From NCBI GenBank assembly GCA_947307445.1, contig CAMZJD010000003.1, positions 1 through 39,885 on the forward strand: a stretch of DNA of 39,885 bases. Direction: 5' to 3'. Each line of letters begins with the position of its first letter. Within the stretch, counting starts at the first letter, position 1. Under the pieces are notes generated by a model, which saw nothing but the letters and a program-made list of their open reading frames with translations, did no database searches and was not told the DNA's origin. Below, piece by piece: positions 11,429 through 20,455 of this stretch. The position numbers were made by a program, and so were the translations under genes. Source of the DNA: an uncultured Candidatus Saccharibacteria bacterium. GTDB taxonomy: Bacteria > Patescibacteriota > Saccharimonadia > Saccharimonadales > Saccharimonadaceae.

Positions 11429-12781
11429 TCAGCTTTGTAAAATAAGTGCTAAATATTCTTGTGGAATATGATGTTGGGCGTTATAGAAGCGCGTGATGTC
11501 GTATTGTAGGGTGAAAGTATTAAGATAATCGCGGAAATATTGCAAAAGAAATGGTATTTTTTCGCCTTCTTGAATTTGATTAAGCGCGAGTTGCAAGGAA
11601 TATACGATTTCTTCTTTGGTGCCCACAAAATCAAATGGATTACTGCTGCCGGCGTTGACTAGGTTGACGAAAGTCGCAGACAAACGTTGGTCGTCAAGAA
11701 GATTACTACCAAATACTTCTTTTAATTTGTCGTGATCAACGAGCGGATAAAGCATTAAGTAGTTATATAAACAACGAGCGCAGTGTCCACACCAACGCTT
11801 TTCTTCAGTGTGGTTTTGGCAACCACCAAAAGCTTTTAAGTATAGTGGGTACTTAATAAATTTTTGGTAGATACGATAATCGTTAATGCAGCGTAGGAGA
11901 CTAAAGTATTTTACGCCTGGCGTGAAGTAGGTGCTGATGTAGGTTTGGAAATCTTGTTCAAAACCAAAGCTCTTGGAATATTGATGATTATTGCCATCGA
12001 AGGCGTTATTGGAAAGGATGATATTTTCGAGTTTATTGAGGTAGGCCAAGATATACGCCGCAAAGGCAAAACAGGATGACGAAGCAACGTGCCCGTTATA
12101 GAAGCCTTCTTGGGCGAGTGTGAAGATTTGCGGGTCAAGATCGAGATTAAAATCGAGAACCTTTTCTAGACCATAACCGGCTTCTTTAATACAGTCGGTG
12201 GCAGCAATATTGGCATCGTCGTGCCCATAATGATATAGAAAACAGTAGTTTTTATCATGCATTGGCTGCAAAGTCTCAAGCGTAATGACAGAATTTTTAT
12301 TTCCGCCAACTGGAATTAAATTTCCGTCAAGCTTAGTCTTAAAATCAAAGATTGGGCGTTCTTCCTCGGGTTTTTCGATAGTCTCGATAGTCATGAAATG
12401 GTCGAACGGAATTTGAATATTATTGTTGTATAAAAATTCGCTCAATTCACCGTAGAAGATTTTTTGGAAAAAGCTTTTTTGCGCTTCATCGAGATAGCCC
12501 GCATTAATGCGAAAAACTTGCGGAATAGCTAATTTGTAATAATGCATGGCGTTAATGACGCCGAAGTTAAAGAATAGATAATTCAGAAAATTATCATCGA
12601 TTTCTTCATTGCGAATATCGCTAGTGGGGATTTCTACGCTCGGCTTAAAAGTATGCTCGCCGAGTTTATAGACATAGTCTGCTTTAATGCCATCAGCATT
12701 GCGGTAATATTCAAAAGATTCGAAAACGAATTCCGGATAACGATAGCGCAAGACTAGGTTTTCCTGGGTGCTATTAATCAT
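11429..12781 (-). CDS. MurL-like UDP-N-acetylmuramoyl-L-alanyl-L-glutamate epimerase family protein
   Basis: PP-loop-like VGGNKNSVITLETL, YNGHVASSS, NHQYSKSFGFEQDFQTYI, RWCGHCARCLYNYLMLYPLV; recalled MurL-type motifs. Start 12781 chosen because ATG 12787 abuts the TATAAT. Confidence 0.7.
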   Translation of the reverse strand: MINSTQENLVLRYRYPEFVFESFEYYRNADGIKADYVYKLGEHTFKPSVEIPTSDIRNEEIDDNFLNYLFFNFGVINAMHYYKLAIPQVFRINAGYLDEAQKSFFQKIFYGELSEFLYNNNIQIPFDHFMTIETIEKPEEERPIFDFKTKLDGNLIPVGGNKNSVITLETLQPMHDKNYCFLYHYGHDDANIAATDCIKEAGYGLEKVLDFNLDLDPQIFTLAQEGFYNGHVASSSCFAFAAYILAYLNKLENIILSNNAFDGNNHQYSKSFGFEQDFQTYISTYFTPGVKYFSLLRCINDYRIYQKFIKYPLYLKAFGGCQNHTEEKRWCGHCARCLYNYLMLYPLVDHDKLKEVFGSNLLDDQRLSATFVNLVNAGSSNPFDFVGTKEEIVYSLQLALNQIQEGEKIPFLLQYFRDYLNTFTLQYDITRFYNAQHHIPQEYLALILQS

Positions 12782-12796
12782 AAGCATATTATAGCA

Positions 12797-13267
12797 TTAT
12801 TCAAGGTGATATTTTTGGGCGAATTCGGTGTAGACTTGATCGGCGTCAATTTTGTCTGGATATTTAGCTAAAATGCGTAAGCGTGCTAATTCTTCTGGCG
12901 TATAGTCAAACATTAGGATGAGCTCTTCGTCAGACAGCTGGTCGCCGAGCATATCTTCGGCCTCTTTGAGGTTTTCGACTGCTTCTGAATTGTAGCGCGA
13001 AATCTCGTACTCATAACAATGCTCAATGATAAGTTTATTAAGTAAATGGATAGTGTAGTAATCTAGACGGGCGTTACGCCAAATATCAACTTCGGGTTGA
13101 TGGCGGTATTTTTCAATGAATTTGTCGGCTTGCGCCATCGTCTGCTCAACGAAGAAATCCGGCGCATACTGGGCGTGCACTTGCATAGTAAGGCGGCGAA
13201 TGGTTATCCGCAGAACTTTGCGTTTGATGTCACGAATTTGCTCCCTCGTGTAACCACCTTCGCTCAT
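12797..13267 (-). CDS. Hypothetical protein
   Basis: 156 aa ORF with TATAAT 6 nt before ATG; no recognised domain. Confidence 0.65.
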   Translation of the reverse strand: MSEGGYTREQIRDIKRKVLRITIRRLTMQVHAQYAPDFFVEQTMAQADKFIEKYRHQPEVDIWRNARLDYYTIHLLNKLIIEHCYEYEISRYNSEAVENLKEAEDMLGDQLSDEELILMFDYTPEELARLRILAKYPDKIDADQVYTEFAQKYHLE

Positions 13268-13315
13268 ATTTTAATTATACACCATTAAATAGAGGTATTT
13301 TGAGGCGTAAGCATA

Positions 13316-13344
13316 TTGACTTTTTAAGGTTTTTCTGATAAAAT
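13316..13344 (+). promoter_or_regulatory. uvrA promoter
   Basis: TTGACT-17 nt-TAAAAT; ATG begins 9 nt after the -10. Confidence 0.75.
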
Positions 13345-13352
13345 AAACGCTT

Positions 13353-16208
13353 ATGGATGGAGACTGTATCAGAATTCGTGGTGCACGCGAAAATAATCTC
13401 AAAAATATTGATATTGATATCCCGCGCGATAAGCTAGTCGTGATTACGGGTCTGTCTGGTTCTGGTAAGTCTTCCCTCGCTTTTGATACGATTTATGCCG
13501 AAGGTCAACGTCGCTACGTAGAGTCACTTTCCAGCTACGCGCGCATGTTCCTTGGCGTGATGGATAAACCGGATGTTGATATGATTACTGGTCTTTCGCC
13601 GGCAATATCAATTGACCAAAAGTCCACTTCGCGCAATCCACGCTCTACCGTAGCGACCGTGACGGAAATCTATGATTATTTGCGCTTGTTGTTTGCGCGT
13701 ATTGGCGTCCCGCATTGCCCAATCTGCCATTCTGAAGTGGCGCGTCGTACAGTGCAGGATATTATCGACCAAGTGATGGCTTGGCCAGTAGCGTCAAAAT
13801 TAATGGTGCTGGCGCCAATTGTGGTACAGAAAAAAGGCTCTTTTTCGCATATCGGCGAACAATATTTGGCGAAAGGTTTTGCGCGGGCACGCGTGGATGG
13901 CATTATTTATGCGCTCGATGAGTGGCCGGAGCTTGATAAGAATTTACGCCATGATATTGAGATTATCGTAGATCGTTTTGTGATGGCGCCAGATTCAGAG
14001 AGTCGCATATCGCAAGCCGTAGAGCAAGCCCTGGAATTAGGTGATGGCATCATGAGAATTTTGTGCATAAAAGATAACTCAACGGCGATTGGCCAGAACA
14101 ATATTAATACTGCTGATGCTGAGGTGGTGACTTATTCGCAACGCTATGCTTGTCCAAATCACCCAGATGAACTAATCCCAGAATTGGAACCGCGCCTTTT
14201 CTCTTTCAATGCTCCGCAAGGTGCTTGTCCAACTTGTACTGGTCTTGGCACGCGCATGGAGATTGATCCGAGCTTGGTCCTTAACCCGAATTTGACAATT
14301 GCTGAGGGCGGTATTCGGCCATATAACCGCATCAATCAAGATTCGTGGTGGTTGAAGCGTTTGACGGTTGTGGGTGAGCGTCATGGCTTTTCGGTGCGTA
14401 CGCCAATCCGTGAATTATCTGATGAGGCAATTCAGATTATTCTTTATGGTACGGGCGATGAGACCTATCACGTACGTTTGGCTACGGGCTACGAATATGA
14501 AGCGGTTTATGAAGGTGTGATTTCGAATCTTGAAAAGCGTTACAAAGAGACTGAATCGGACTTTGTGCGGAAAGATATTGAGCGCTTTATGCGCGAGCGA
14601 GTTTGTCAGACTTGCCATGGCGCGCGTTTGAAGCCAGTAGTGCTCGCTATCACGGTGCATGGTTTGAATATTATGGACATGTGCGCGATGGATGTGGACC
14701 AGACATTGGAAGTTTTAAACTCCGATCTTGGTTTAACTGAAAACGAAAAAATGATTGCCGAGCCGATTATTAAAGAGATTAAAGCGCGCGTTGGATTTAT
14801 GAAAGATGTAGGTCTGAATTATCTTGAGCTTGGCCGCTCGGCCGCCACGCTTTCTGGTGGTGAGGCACAGCGCATTCGCTTGGCTACCCAAATCGGTTCA
14901 GGTTTACAGGGCGTGCTGTATGTGCTCGATGAGCCGTCGATTGGTTTGCATCAACGCGACAATGATCGCTTGATTGCTACCCTCAAACATCTACGTGACT
15001 TAAAAAACACGGTTATTGTAGTCGAGCACGATATAGACACGATAAAGCAGGCAGATTATTTAGTAGATATTGGCCCAGGCGCGGGCGTTAATGGTGGCAA
15101 AGTCGTTTCGGCTGGCTCGCCAGACGAGGTGGCAAAAGACCCAAATTCGATTACTGGTAAATATTTGTGCGGGAAAGCAAAGATAGACACGCCAAAGAAG
15201 CGCCGCAAAATTAGTAATAAATACCTTGAAGTTATCGGCGCGCACGAAAATAACTTGAAAAACATTGACGTCAAATTCCCGCTCGGCGTGATGACGGTGG
15301 TTTCTGGTGTGTCTGGTTCTGGCAAATCTACGCTTGTGAACGAGATTCTCGCTAATGAATTGTTGGCACGTTTAAATCGTGCTCAAACTGTGCCGGGCGC
15401 ACACGAGCGTATTGATGGCATCGAATATTTGAATAAAGTTATCGTGATAGATCAGTCGCCAATTGGGCGCACGCCGCGTTCGAATGCTGCCACTTATACG
15501 GGTATCTTTAATTATATTCGTGAGTTGTTCGCTAACCAGCCGGAGGCGCAAGTGCGTGGTTATAAGGCTGGTCGCTTTTCGTTTAACGTTAAGGGTGGCC
15601 GTTGTGAGAAATGTCAAGGTGATGGCGTATTAAAAATCGAAATGCATTTTTTGCCGGATGTCTTTGTAACTTGTGATGTTTGCCATGGCAAACGTTATAA
15701 TCGCGAGGCACTGGAAGTTAAATATAAAGGTAAAACAATTTCCGATGTACTTGAGATGACGGTAGATGAGGCAGTAGAATTCTTTGCTAATTTGCCACTG
15801 ATTGCCGGCAAATTGAAAACTTTGCAGGAAGTTGGTTTAGGCTACATCCGTTTAGGTCAGCCAGCTACAACTTTTTCCGGCGGTGAGGCGCAGCGTATTA
15901 AGCTTGCAACCGAATTGGGTCGCCGCTCAACTGGCAAAACGTTATATATTCTTGATGAGCCGACTACTGGTCTACATTCAGACGACGTAAAAAGACTGTT
16001 GTCAATTTTACAACGTTTGGTAGATGGCGGTAACTCAATGATTGTGATCGAGCATAATCTCGATGTGATAAAAAGCGCCGACTGGATTATCGATATGGGG
16101 CCAGAAGGTGGCCAAAATGGTGGCAAGGTAATTGCCACTGGTACGCCGGAAGATGTGGCGAAAAATACCAAGTCCGATACCGGCAAATATCTAAAACGAA
16201 TTTTGTAA
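13353..16208 (+). CDS. uvrA: Excinuclease ABC subunit A
   Basis: Two ABC ATPase cores ([29 protein letters not shown]), [16 protein letters not shown] zinc motifs, [12 protein letters not shown] signature. Confidence 0.98.
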   Translation: MDGDCIRIRGARENNLKNIDIDIPRDKLVVITGLSGSGKSSLAFDTIYAEGQRRYVESLSSYARMFLGVMDKPDVDMITGLSPAISIDQKSTSRNPRSTVATVTEIYDYLRLLFARIGVPHCPICHSEVARRTVQDIIDQVMAWPVASKLMVLAPIVVQKKGSFSHIGEQYLAKGFARARVDGIIYALDEWPELDKNLRHDIEIIVDRFVMAPDSESRISQAVEQALELGDGIMRILCIKDNSTAIGQNNINTADAEVVTYSQRYACPNHPDELIPELEPRLFSFNAPQGACPTCTGLGTRMEIDPSLVLNPNLTIAEGGIRPYNRINQDSWWLKRLTVVGERHGFSVRTPIRELSDEAIQIILYGTGDETYHVRLATGYEYEAVYEGVISNLEKRYKETESDFVRKDIERFMRERVCQTCHGARLKPVVLAITVHGLNIMDMCAMDVDQTLEVLNSDLGLTENEKMIAEPIIKEIKARVGFMKDVGLNYLELGRSAATLSGGEAQRIRLATQIGSGLQGVLYVLDEPSIGLHQRDNDRLIATLKHLRDLKNTVIVVEHDIDTIKQADYLVDIGPGAGVNGGKVVSAGSPDEVAKDPNSITGKYLCGKAKIDTPKKRRKISNKYLEVIGAHENNLKNIDVKFPLGVMTVVSGVSGSGKSTLVNEILANELLARLNRAQTVPGAHERIDGIEYLNKVIVIDQSPIGRTPRSNAATYTGIFNYIRELFANQPEAQVRGYKAGRFSFNVKGGRCEKCQGDGVLKIEMHFLPDVFVTCDVCHGKRYNREALEVKYKGKTISDVLEMTVDEAVEFFANLPLIAGKLKTLQEVGLGYIRLGQPATTFSGGEAQRIKLATELGRRSTGKTLYILDEPTTGLHSDDVKRLLSILQRLVDGGNSMIVIEHNLDVIKSADWIIDMGPEGGQNGGKVIATGTPEDVAKNTKSDTGKYLKRIL

Positions 16209-17282
16209 TTATTTAGCGTGAATTAATTTTGCGATGCCGATTTCGTCTAGCTCGTAGAGCTCTTCTTTGTCAGCGTAGGTTTTGAGGCGAATAAAATCGC
16301 AATCTTGTAAGAAATCCTTTTCGAAATCGGAGACGCCAATTGATAGAATGCCGTGGATTTTGTAGCCTTGCTTTTGGCGATTTTTAATGTAAATACTGAG
16401 GCGATGGCGGATGAGATCGGCCATTTTTTTAGACTCATAAGATCTTTTTATCGTGATACTTTCGATTAGGAGATAATTTTTGCGGCGTTTGCGTAATTGC
16501 GTAACATCGCTTGGCAATAGTTTGTCATTGTAGATATGTGCGCGTTTGTATTTTAGGCATTTTTCTTCAGTGATGGCGACATAATGGATGTAGCCAATAG
16601 TCTTTTTCTTGTCGCGGATCAGCAGAAGTGAGTCTGGATTTGCTTTAAAGATATCGCGTTGTTCTTCGATGCTCCAAAGGTACTTCTCTGCTCCATAGAT
16701 TTCATGATCAAGACTAGCAATATTAGTAAAAATGTGGCGGCTAATATAACGACAGCGAATGACGTGGAGTTTGTCGATGTGTAGAATGCGACTGTAGCCG
16801 AGGAATAGAACGAAGAGATTCGATATAACTAGGACGCTGTCCGTAAAGGCGGCAGAATAAGCCAAGATAAAGATATCGTAGACTATCCACAAAATGCTCG
16901 ACATAATACTGCCGATGGTGGCGATATTCTTATTTTTTGTCAGTACAAAGCTATCGATAATACTGCCAATGACTGGTAGTAGCGCAATCCAACCCTCGTC
17001 GCCGCAGGAATACCAAGCGATTAGGCCGTAAATTGGCAGCGAAATAAGAAAGATTAGATTATCTTTATCGGTTTTATAATAAAGAATACCCTTAATTAAC
17101 TCAAAGCCGCAGATTAGTAAACCGGCGTCGGCGCCGAGTAGTAGGTAGCTTAAAGTATCAAAAATGGCGGCTATAATTTGGATGCGTAATAGTTTTTGGA
17201 TGTCGTCCTTATAGTAGCTATAAATGAGACAAAGCCACCCTAAGAACGCAAAAACTTGCGCTAAGACAAATATAATGTCCAT
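16209..17282 (-). CDS. YgjV-like membrane domain fused to a GNAT-like C-terminal domain
   Basis: N-terminal about 170 aa has repeated TM helices (LAQVFAFLGWLCLIYSYYKDD) resembling YgjV; C-terminal half resembles a GNAT fold (LLLIRDKKKTIGYIHYVAI...LLIESITIKRSYESKKMADLIRHRL). Confidence 0.6.
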   Translation of the reverse strand: MDIIFVLAQVFAFLGWLCLIYSYYKDDIQKLLRIQIIAAIFDTLSYLLLGADAGLLICGFELIKGILYYKTDKDNLIFLISLPIYGLIAWYSCGDEGWIALLPVIGSIIDSFVLTKNKNIATIGSIMSSILWIVYDIFILAYSAAFTDSVLVISNLFVLFLGYSRILHIDKLHVIRCRYISRHIFTNIASLDHEIYGAEKYLWSIEEQRDIFKANPDSLLLIRDKKKTIGYIHYVAITEEKCLKYKRAHIYNDKLLPSDVTQLRKRRKNYLLIESITIKRSYESKKMADLIRHRLSIYIKNRQKQGYKIHGILSIGVSDFEKDFLQDCDFIRLKTYADKEELYELDEIGIAKLIHAK

Positions 17283-17297
17283 GCTTATATATTAGCA

Positions 17298-18947
17298 TTA
17301 ATTGTCGAGCAAGAAATCGAGTTGAATGCGTAGGCGCATGGCCTGAACGAACCATAGTGCATCGCGCTGGTTTTCTTTGATAGCAACTTGGTACGGGTAA
17401 TGTTCGAAATCGCCGATAATATTATTGAGCGTGCGAAGATAGCTGCGAAGTAAAGAATTCTTATAAAAATCACCAACAAGAGCATCTTTAAAGGCTTGGG
17501 CGAATTTGACAATCGTGTTGGCGGCGATGATGAGCCGAGCGGTATGCGATAGGTTTTGGACTTCGGTTGGATAGGCTTCGGCAGTATCAAGATTGCGCAC
17601 CAATTCGTCAATTGTGTCGCCGTAGACTTCACGAATGTAATGGCGTTTGCGTGTCACAATATCTTCGGGTAGCTTAGCTAAAATGACAGCAGCTAGGGTT
17701 TTATCGCGACGAACATAGTCGGTATAGCGGGCTTTTTGCTCGTCGGCAACACTACTACTATCGAATTTGTAACTATATGGCGGTATGTCTGCTAGGAAAT
17801 CATCAACTAGACGTACAGTGGCGATAATTTCGCTAGTATCAAAGTTTGGGTTCATGTTTTGCTCGAGCGTCATCAAATCATAGACATGTTGGGTGAGCGG
17901 GAGTTTATCGAGCGATTCGGTAAAATTACGTTTGAATTTCAGCTCTTTGTTTGGGATGGTGCGTAAGGCACAAATTCGCCAATAGAAATCGAAAAGATAC
18001 GGGAAATTATAGCGGCGCAACATTTTGCCTTCCACGATATCTTGGTATAAGTTCTGGCGGCGGTAGTAGCCGCAAAGACGCATGGCTTGGTCAAAAAATT
18101 CAGTACGAATGAGAATAAAATTCCCTTGTCCCAACGAGATGTGAACCCATTCGTTGTTAATAAAATGGAAATAGCGTGAATGGAATAGAAACTCTAATTT
18201 TGTGTCACTTTCCACGATGAGCTGGGCTTGATTGTCGGCGGCGATTTGATTTAAAAGACTAGTAATGTCGGCGCCGAGATGCTCACTGTCGCATTCAAAT
18301 ACGCGGTATTTGTTGCTGCGCTGCGAATAAACTGTGGCTGAACCGTTATCAAAATACAACATTTGCATATTTGGTACGTTGGTATTACGTAATTCGGTGC
18401 GAGTGGGGTGTGCGGCTTCGGCCCCACCGAGCTCAAAGATGTCATTAGCAACTAAGCGCCAGTATTTGCGAATGTAATTTCTTTGATCATGCACAGTTGG
18501 CACTACGTCAATTTGTGCAATATTTTCAGAGACGGCGGCGGCGAGTTCTTCGGTATAGACTTCTTGATTGCGGTTGATGAAAAGGTGGCGGTGTTCACCG
18601 ATGAGGTAATGCGCCCAGGTGCGGCTAAAAGCGCCAAGACTAAATGGAGCATTATCAAAAGCAGTAATATGGCGGGCAATTTCTTGATTCGCTAAGCGAT
18701 TGATGCCTCGCTCTAGGCGATGCGAGCGTACGAGTGGCAAAAGGCTCTCAAAATCAGTTATTTTAATGTCGCCGTGCAAGTAATTGCAGTAATAGAAAGT
18801 GATACGTTTATGATCGGTAGTGGCAATATCAATCATGCCGCTAAAACGGCGGGCATCTGGTTCAGCATAGGTAAAAGCTATAACGTCGTCGCGGTCGAGA
18901 TGCTTGAGAACTTGTGGGGTGAGTTGCTGGACGCTAAAATCGTTCAT
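17298..18947 (-). CDS. Hypothetical protein, 549 aa
   Basis: Long uninterrupted ORF; no recognised domain. Confidence 0.75.
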   Translation of the reverse strand: MNDFSVQQLTPQVLKHLDRDDVIAFTYAEPDARRFSGMIDIATTDHKRITFYYCNYLHGDIKITDFESLLPLVRSHRLERGINRLANQEIARHITAFDNAPFSLGAFSRTWAHYLIGEHRHLFINRNQEVYTEELAAAVSENIAQIDVVPTVHDQRNYIRKYWRLVANDIFELGGAEAAHPTRTELRNTNVPNMQMLYFDNGSATVYSQRSNKYRVFECDSEHLGADITSLLNQIAADNQAQLIVESDTKLEFLFHSRYFHFINNEWVHISLGQGNFILIRTEFFDQAMRLCGYYRRQNLYQDIVEGKMLRRYNFPYLFDFYWRICALRTIPNKELKFKRNFTESLDKLPLTQHVYDLMTLEQNMNPNFDTSEIIATVRLVDDFLADIPPYSYKFDSSSVADEQKARYTDYVRRDKTLAAVILAKLPEDIVTRKRHYIREVYGDTIDELVRNLDTAEAYPTEVQNLSHTARLIIAANTIVKFAQAFKDALVGDFYKNSLLRSYLRTLNNIIGDFEHYPYQVAIKENQRDALWFVQAMRLRIQLDFLLDN

Positions 18948-19008
18948 ATCTATCTGTATTATATCTTATATAGATTTTTGCATAAATAGTGGTAAAATAA
19001 AAATAGTT

Positions 19009-19638
19009 ATGGTAAAACACGAAGGATCAACAACATCAGACAACACCGATAACGCCTGGGAACGGGCCATAAATGATTATCTCGATAGTAATGCGGGAGA
19101 ATCTGCTAACGAAGGAAATACACGAGCCCCAGAAGAAGATGCCAGCACTGCAAGTACGGCGACCGAGAATGAGGTGTTATATCCTGGAGTAGAAGATTAT
19201 GACGAGCAAGATGTTGTGCATGATGATATCGAAGCGGCAACGGATTATTCCGCTGACGCCGTTGAGGCATTAAGGGAAATCCATGACGAAAACGAAAGCC
19301 GAGATTTTGTAAGAGAAAAGAATAGCATTGATTTATTGCATGAGGCTTACGAAGATTATGACGGTGCTACTATGGATAGCCTTGAAGCAGCCGAGAGAGA
19401 CCAAAAGGAGACTTTTTGGAAAAGAGCCGGCCAGGCAGTTACGAAAGTTTATCGTAAATTAATCGGTTTAGCGGTAGGTCGCAAGGTTGAAACTTCCGCC
19501 GAAAGTGCTGAGGCGACTAAAGAGGTAGCTGGCCGTATTGGTAAGAAAACCTTCGAAGTTACAAAGAAGCTAGTTGAAGCAGGTGCCGCCGCTGCAACGC
19601 AGACCGTGATGACAAATATGGGTCTCGGTGGCGAATAA
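19009..19638 (+). CDS. Acidic hypothetical protein
   Basis: TGGTAAAAT -10 10 nt before ATG 19009 (MVKHEGSTTSDN); track start 18904 overlaps the divergent gene. Confidence 0.65.
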   Translation: MVKHEGSTTSDNTDNAWERAINDYLDSNAGESANEGNTRAPEEDASTASTATENEVLYPGVEDYDEQDVVHDDIEAATDYSADAVEALREIHDENESRDFVREKNSIDLLHEAYEDYDGATMDSLEAAERDQKETFWKRAGQAVTKVYRKLIGLAVGRKVETSAESAEATKEVAGRIGKKTFEVTKKLVEAGAAAATQTVMTNMGLGGE

Positions 19639-19650
19639 TTTCGCTAATGC

Positions 19651-19679
19651 TTGATTTTCCCCTAGGCTTATCTTAAAAT
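19651..19679 (+). promoter_or_regulatory. Promoter of the L25 gene
   Basis: TTGATT-17 nt-TAAAAT. Confidence 0.6.
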
Positions 19680-19714
19680 ATAGATTAAGTAAAAATATAG
19701 GAATATAGAATTAT

Positions 19715-20404
19715 ATGAGCGAAGATAAATTGTCTCTCGCTAAGCGCGAGTTGACTGGTAAAAAAGTAAAAAGTTTGCGTGAGCAAGGTTTGATCCCTTC
19801 GGTAGTTTTTGGTGAAGGCGATCCAATTTTGACCCAATCTGCCTATAATGAAACCGAGAAAGTTCTCTTGAGCGCCGGCTATCACTCCCCTGTCGATCTT
19901 GACATTGCTGGCAAAAAACAGCTAGCTCTCGTAAAGACTGTGCACATTAATCCAGTAAAGCGCACAATTGAGAATGTTGAGTTCCAGGCTATTAACGCCA
20001 ACGAAGTCGTGGAAGCTACGGCTCCAATCGAGATTATTAATTTCGAACAATCTGATGCTAACAAGGCTCACCTTACCCTTCTTCAGGTTATGGAGGAGAT
20101 TGACGTTAAGGCTAAACCAGCCGATCTTCCAGAAGCTATTATCGTTGATGCTTCCGGTTTGAAAACTATCGAAGATGGCCTCACGATTGCCGATATTAAA
20201 TTGCCAAAGGGCGTCGAGCTTGCTGATAAGGAACTTGATCCAGAACAGCCAATTGCTAACGTATATGACCCAGCCCTAGAGGCTGCTCAGCGTGAAGCTG
20301 AAGCCGAAGCCGACAAGGCTGCTGAGGAAGCTCGTGCTGCTGAAGCCGAAGCCGCTGCTGCCGAGGGTGAAGCTGCCCCAGCCGAAGAAGAAAAAGCTGA
20401 ATAA
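19715..20404 (+). CDS. rplY: 50S ribosomal protein L25 / Ctc family with Ala/Glu-rich C-terminal tail
   Basis: LAKRELTGKKVKSLREQGLIPSVVFGEG...; beta-barrel C domain LLQVMEEIDVKAKPADLPEAIIVDASGLKTIEDGLTIADIKLPKGV. Confidence 0.92.
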   Translation: MSEDKLSLAKRELTGKKVKSLREQGLIPSVVFGEGDPILTQSAYNETEKVLLSAGYHSPVDLDIAGKKQLALVKTVHINPVKRTIENVEFQAINANEVVEATAPIEIINFEQSDANKAHLTLLQVMEEIDVKAKPADLPEAIIVDASGLKTIEDGLTIADIKLPKGVELADKELDPEQPIANVYDPALEAAQREAEAEADKAAEEARAAEAEAAAAEGEAAPAEEEKAE

Positions 20405-20418
20405 TTCTTATATCCATC

Positions 20419-20455
20419 AAAATACCCCCTACGACACTTCCGAAGGGGGTATTTT
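20419..20455. terminator. Bidirectional terminator between convergent L25 and aldolase genes
   Basis: aaaataccccc/gggggtatttt 11-bp stem with A and T runs on both sides. Confidence 0.85.

Noticed and set aside
20290-20401. Ala/Glu repeats at the 3' end of the L25 gene, considered as a DNA repeat
   Set aside because: Low-complexity C-terminal tail, common in L25/Ctc proteins; not a tandem DNA repeat.
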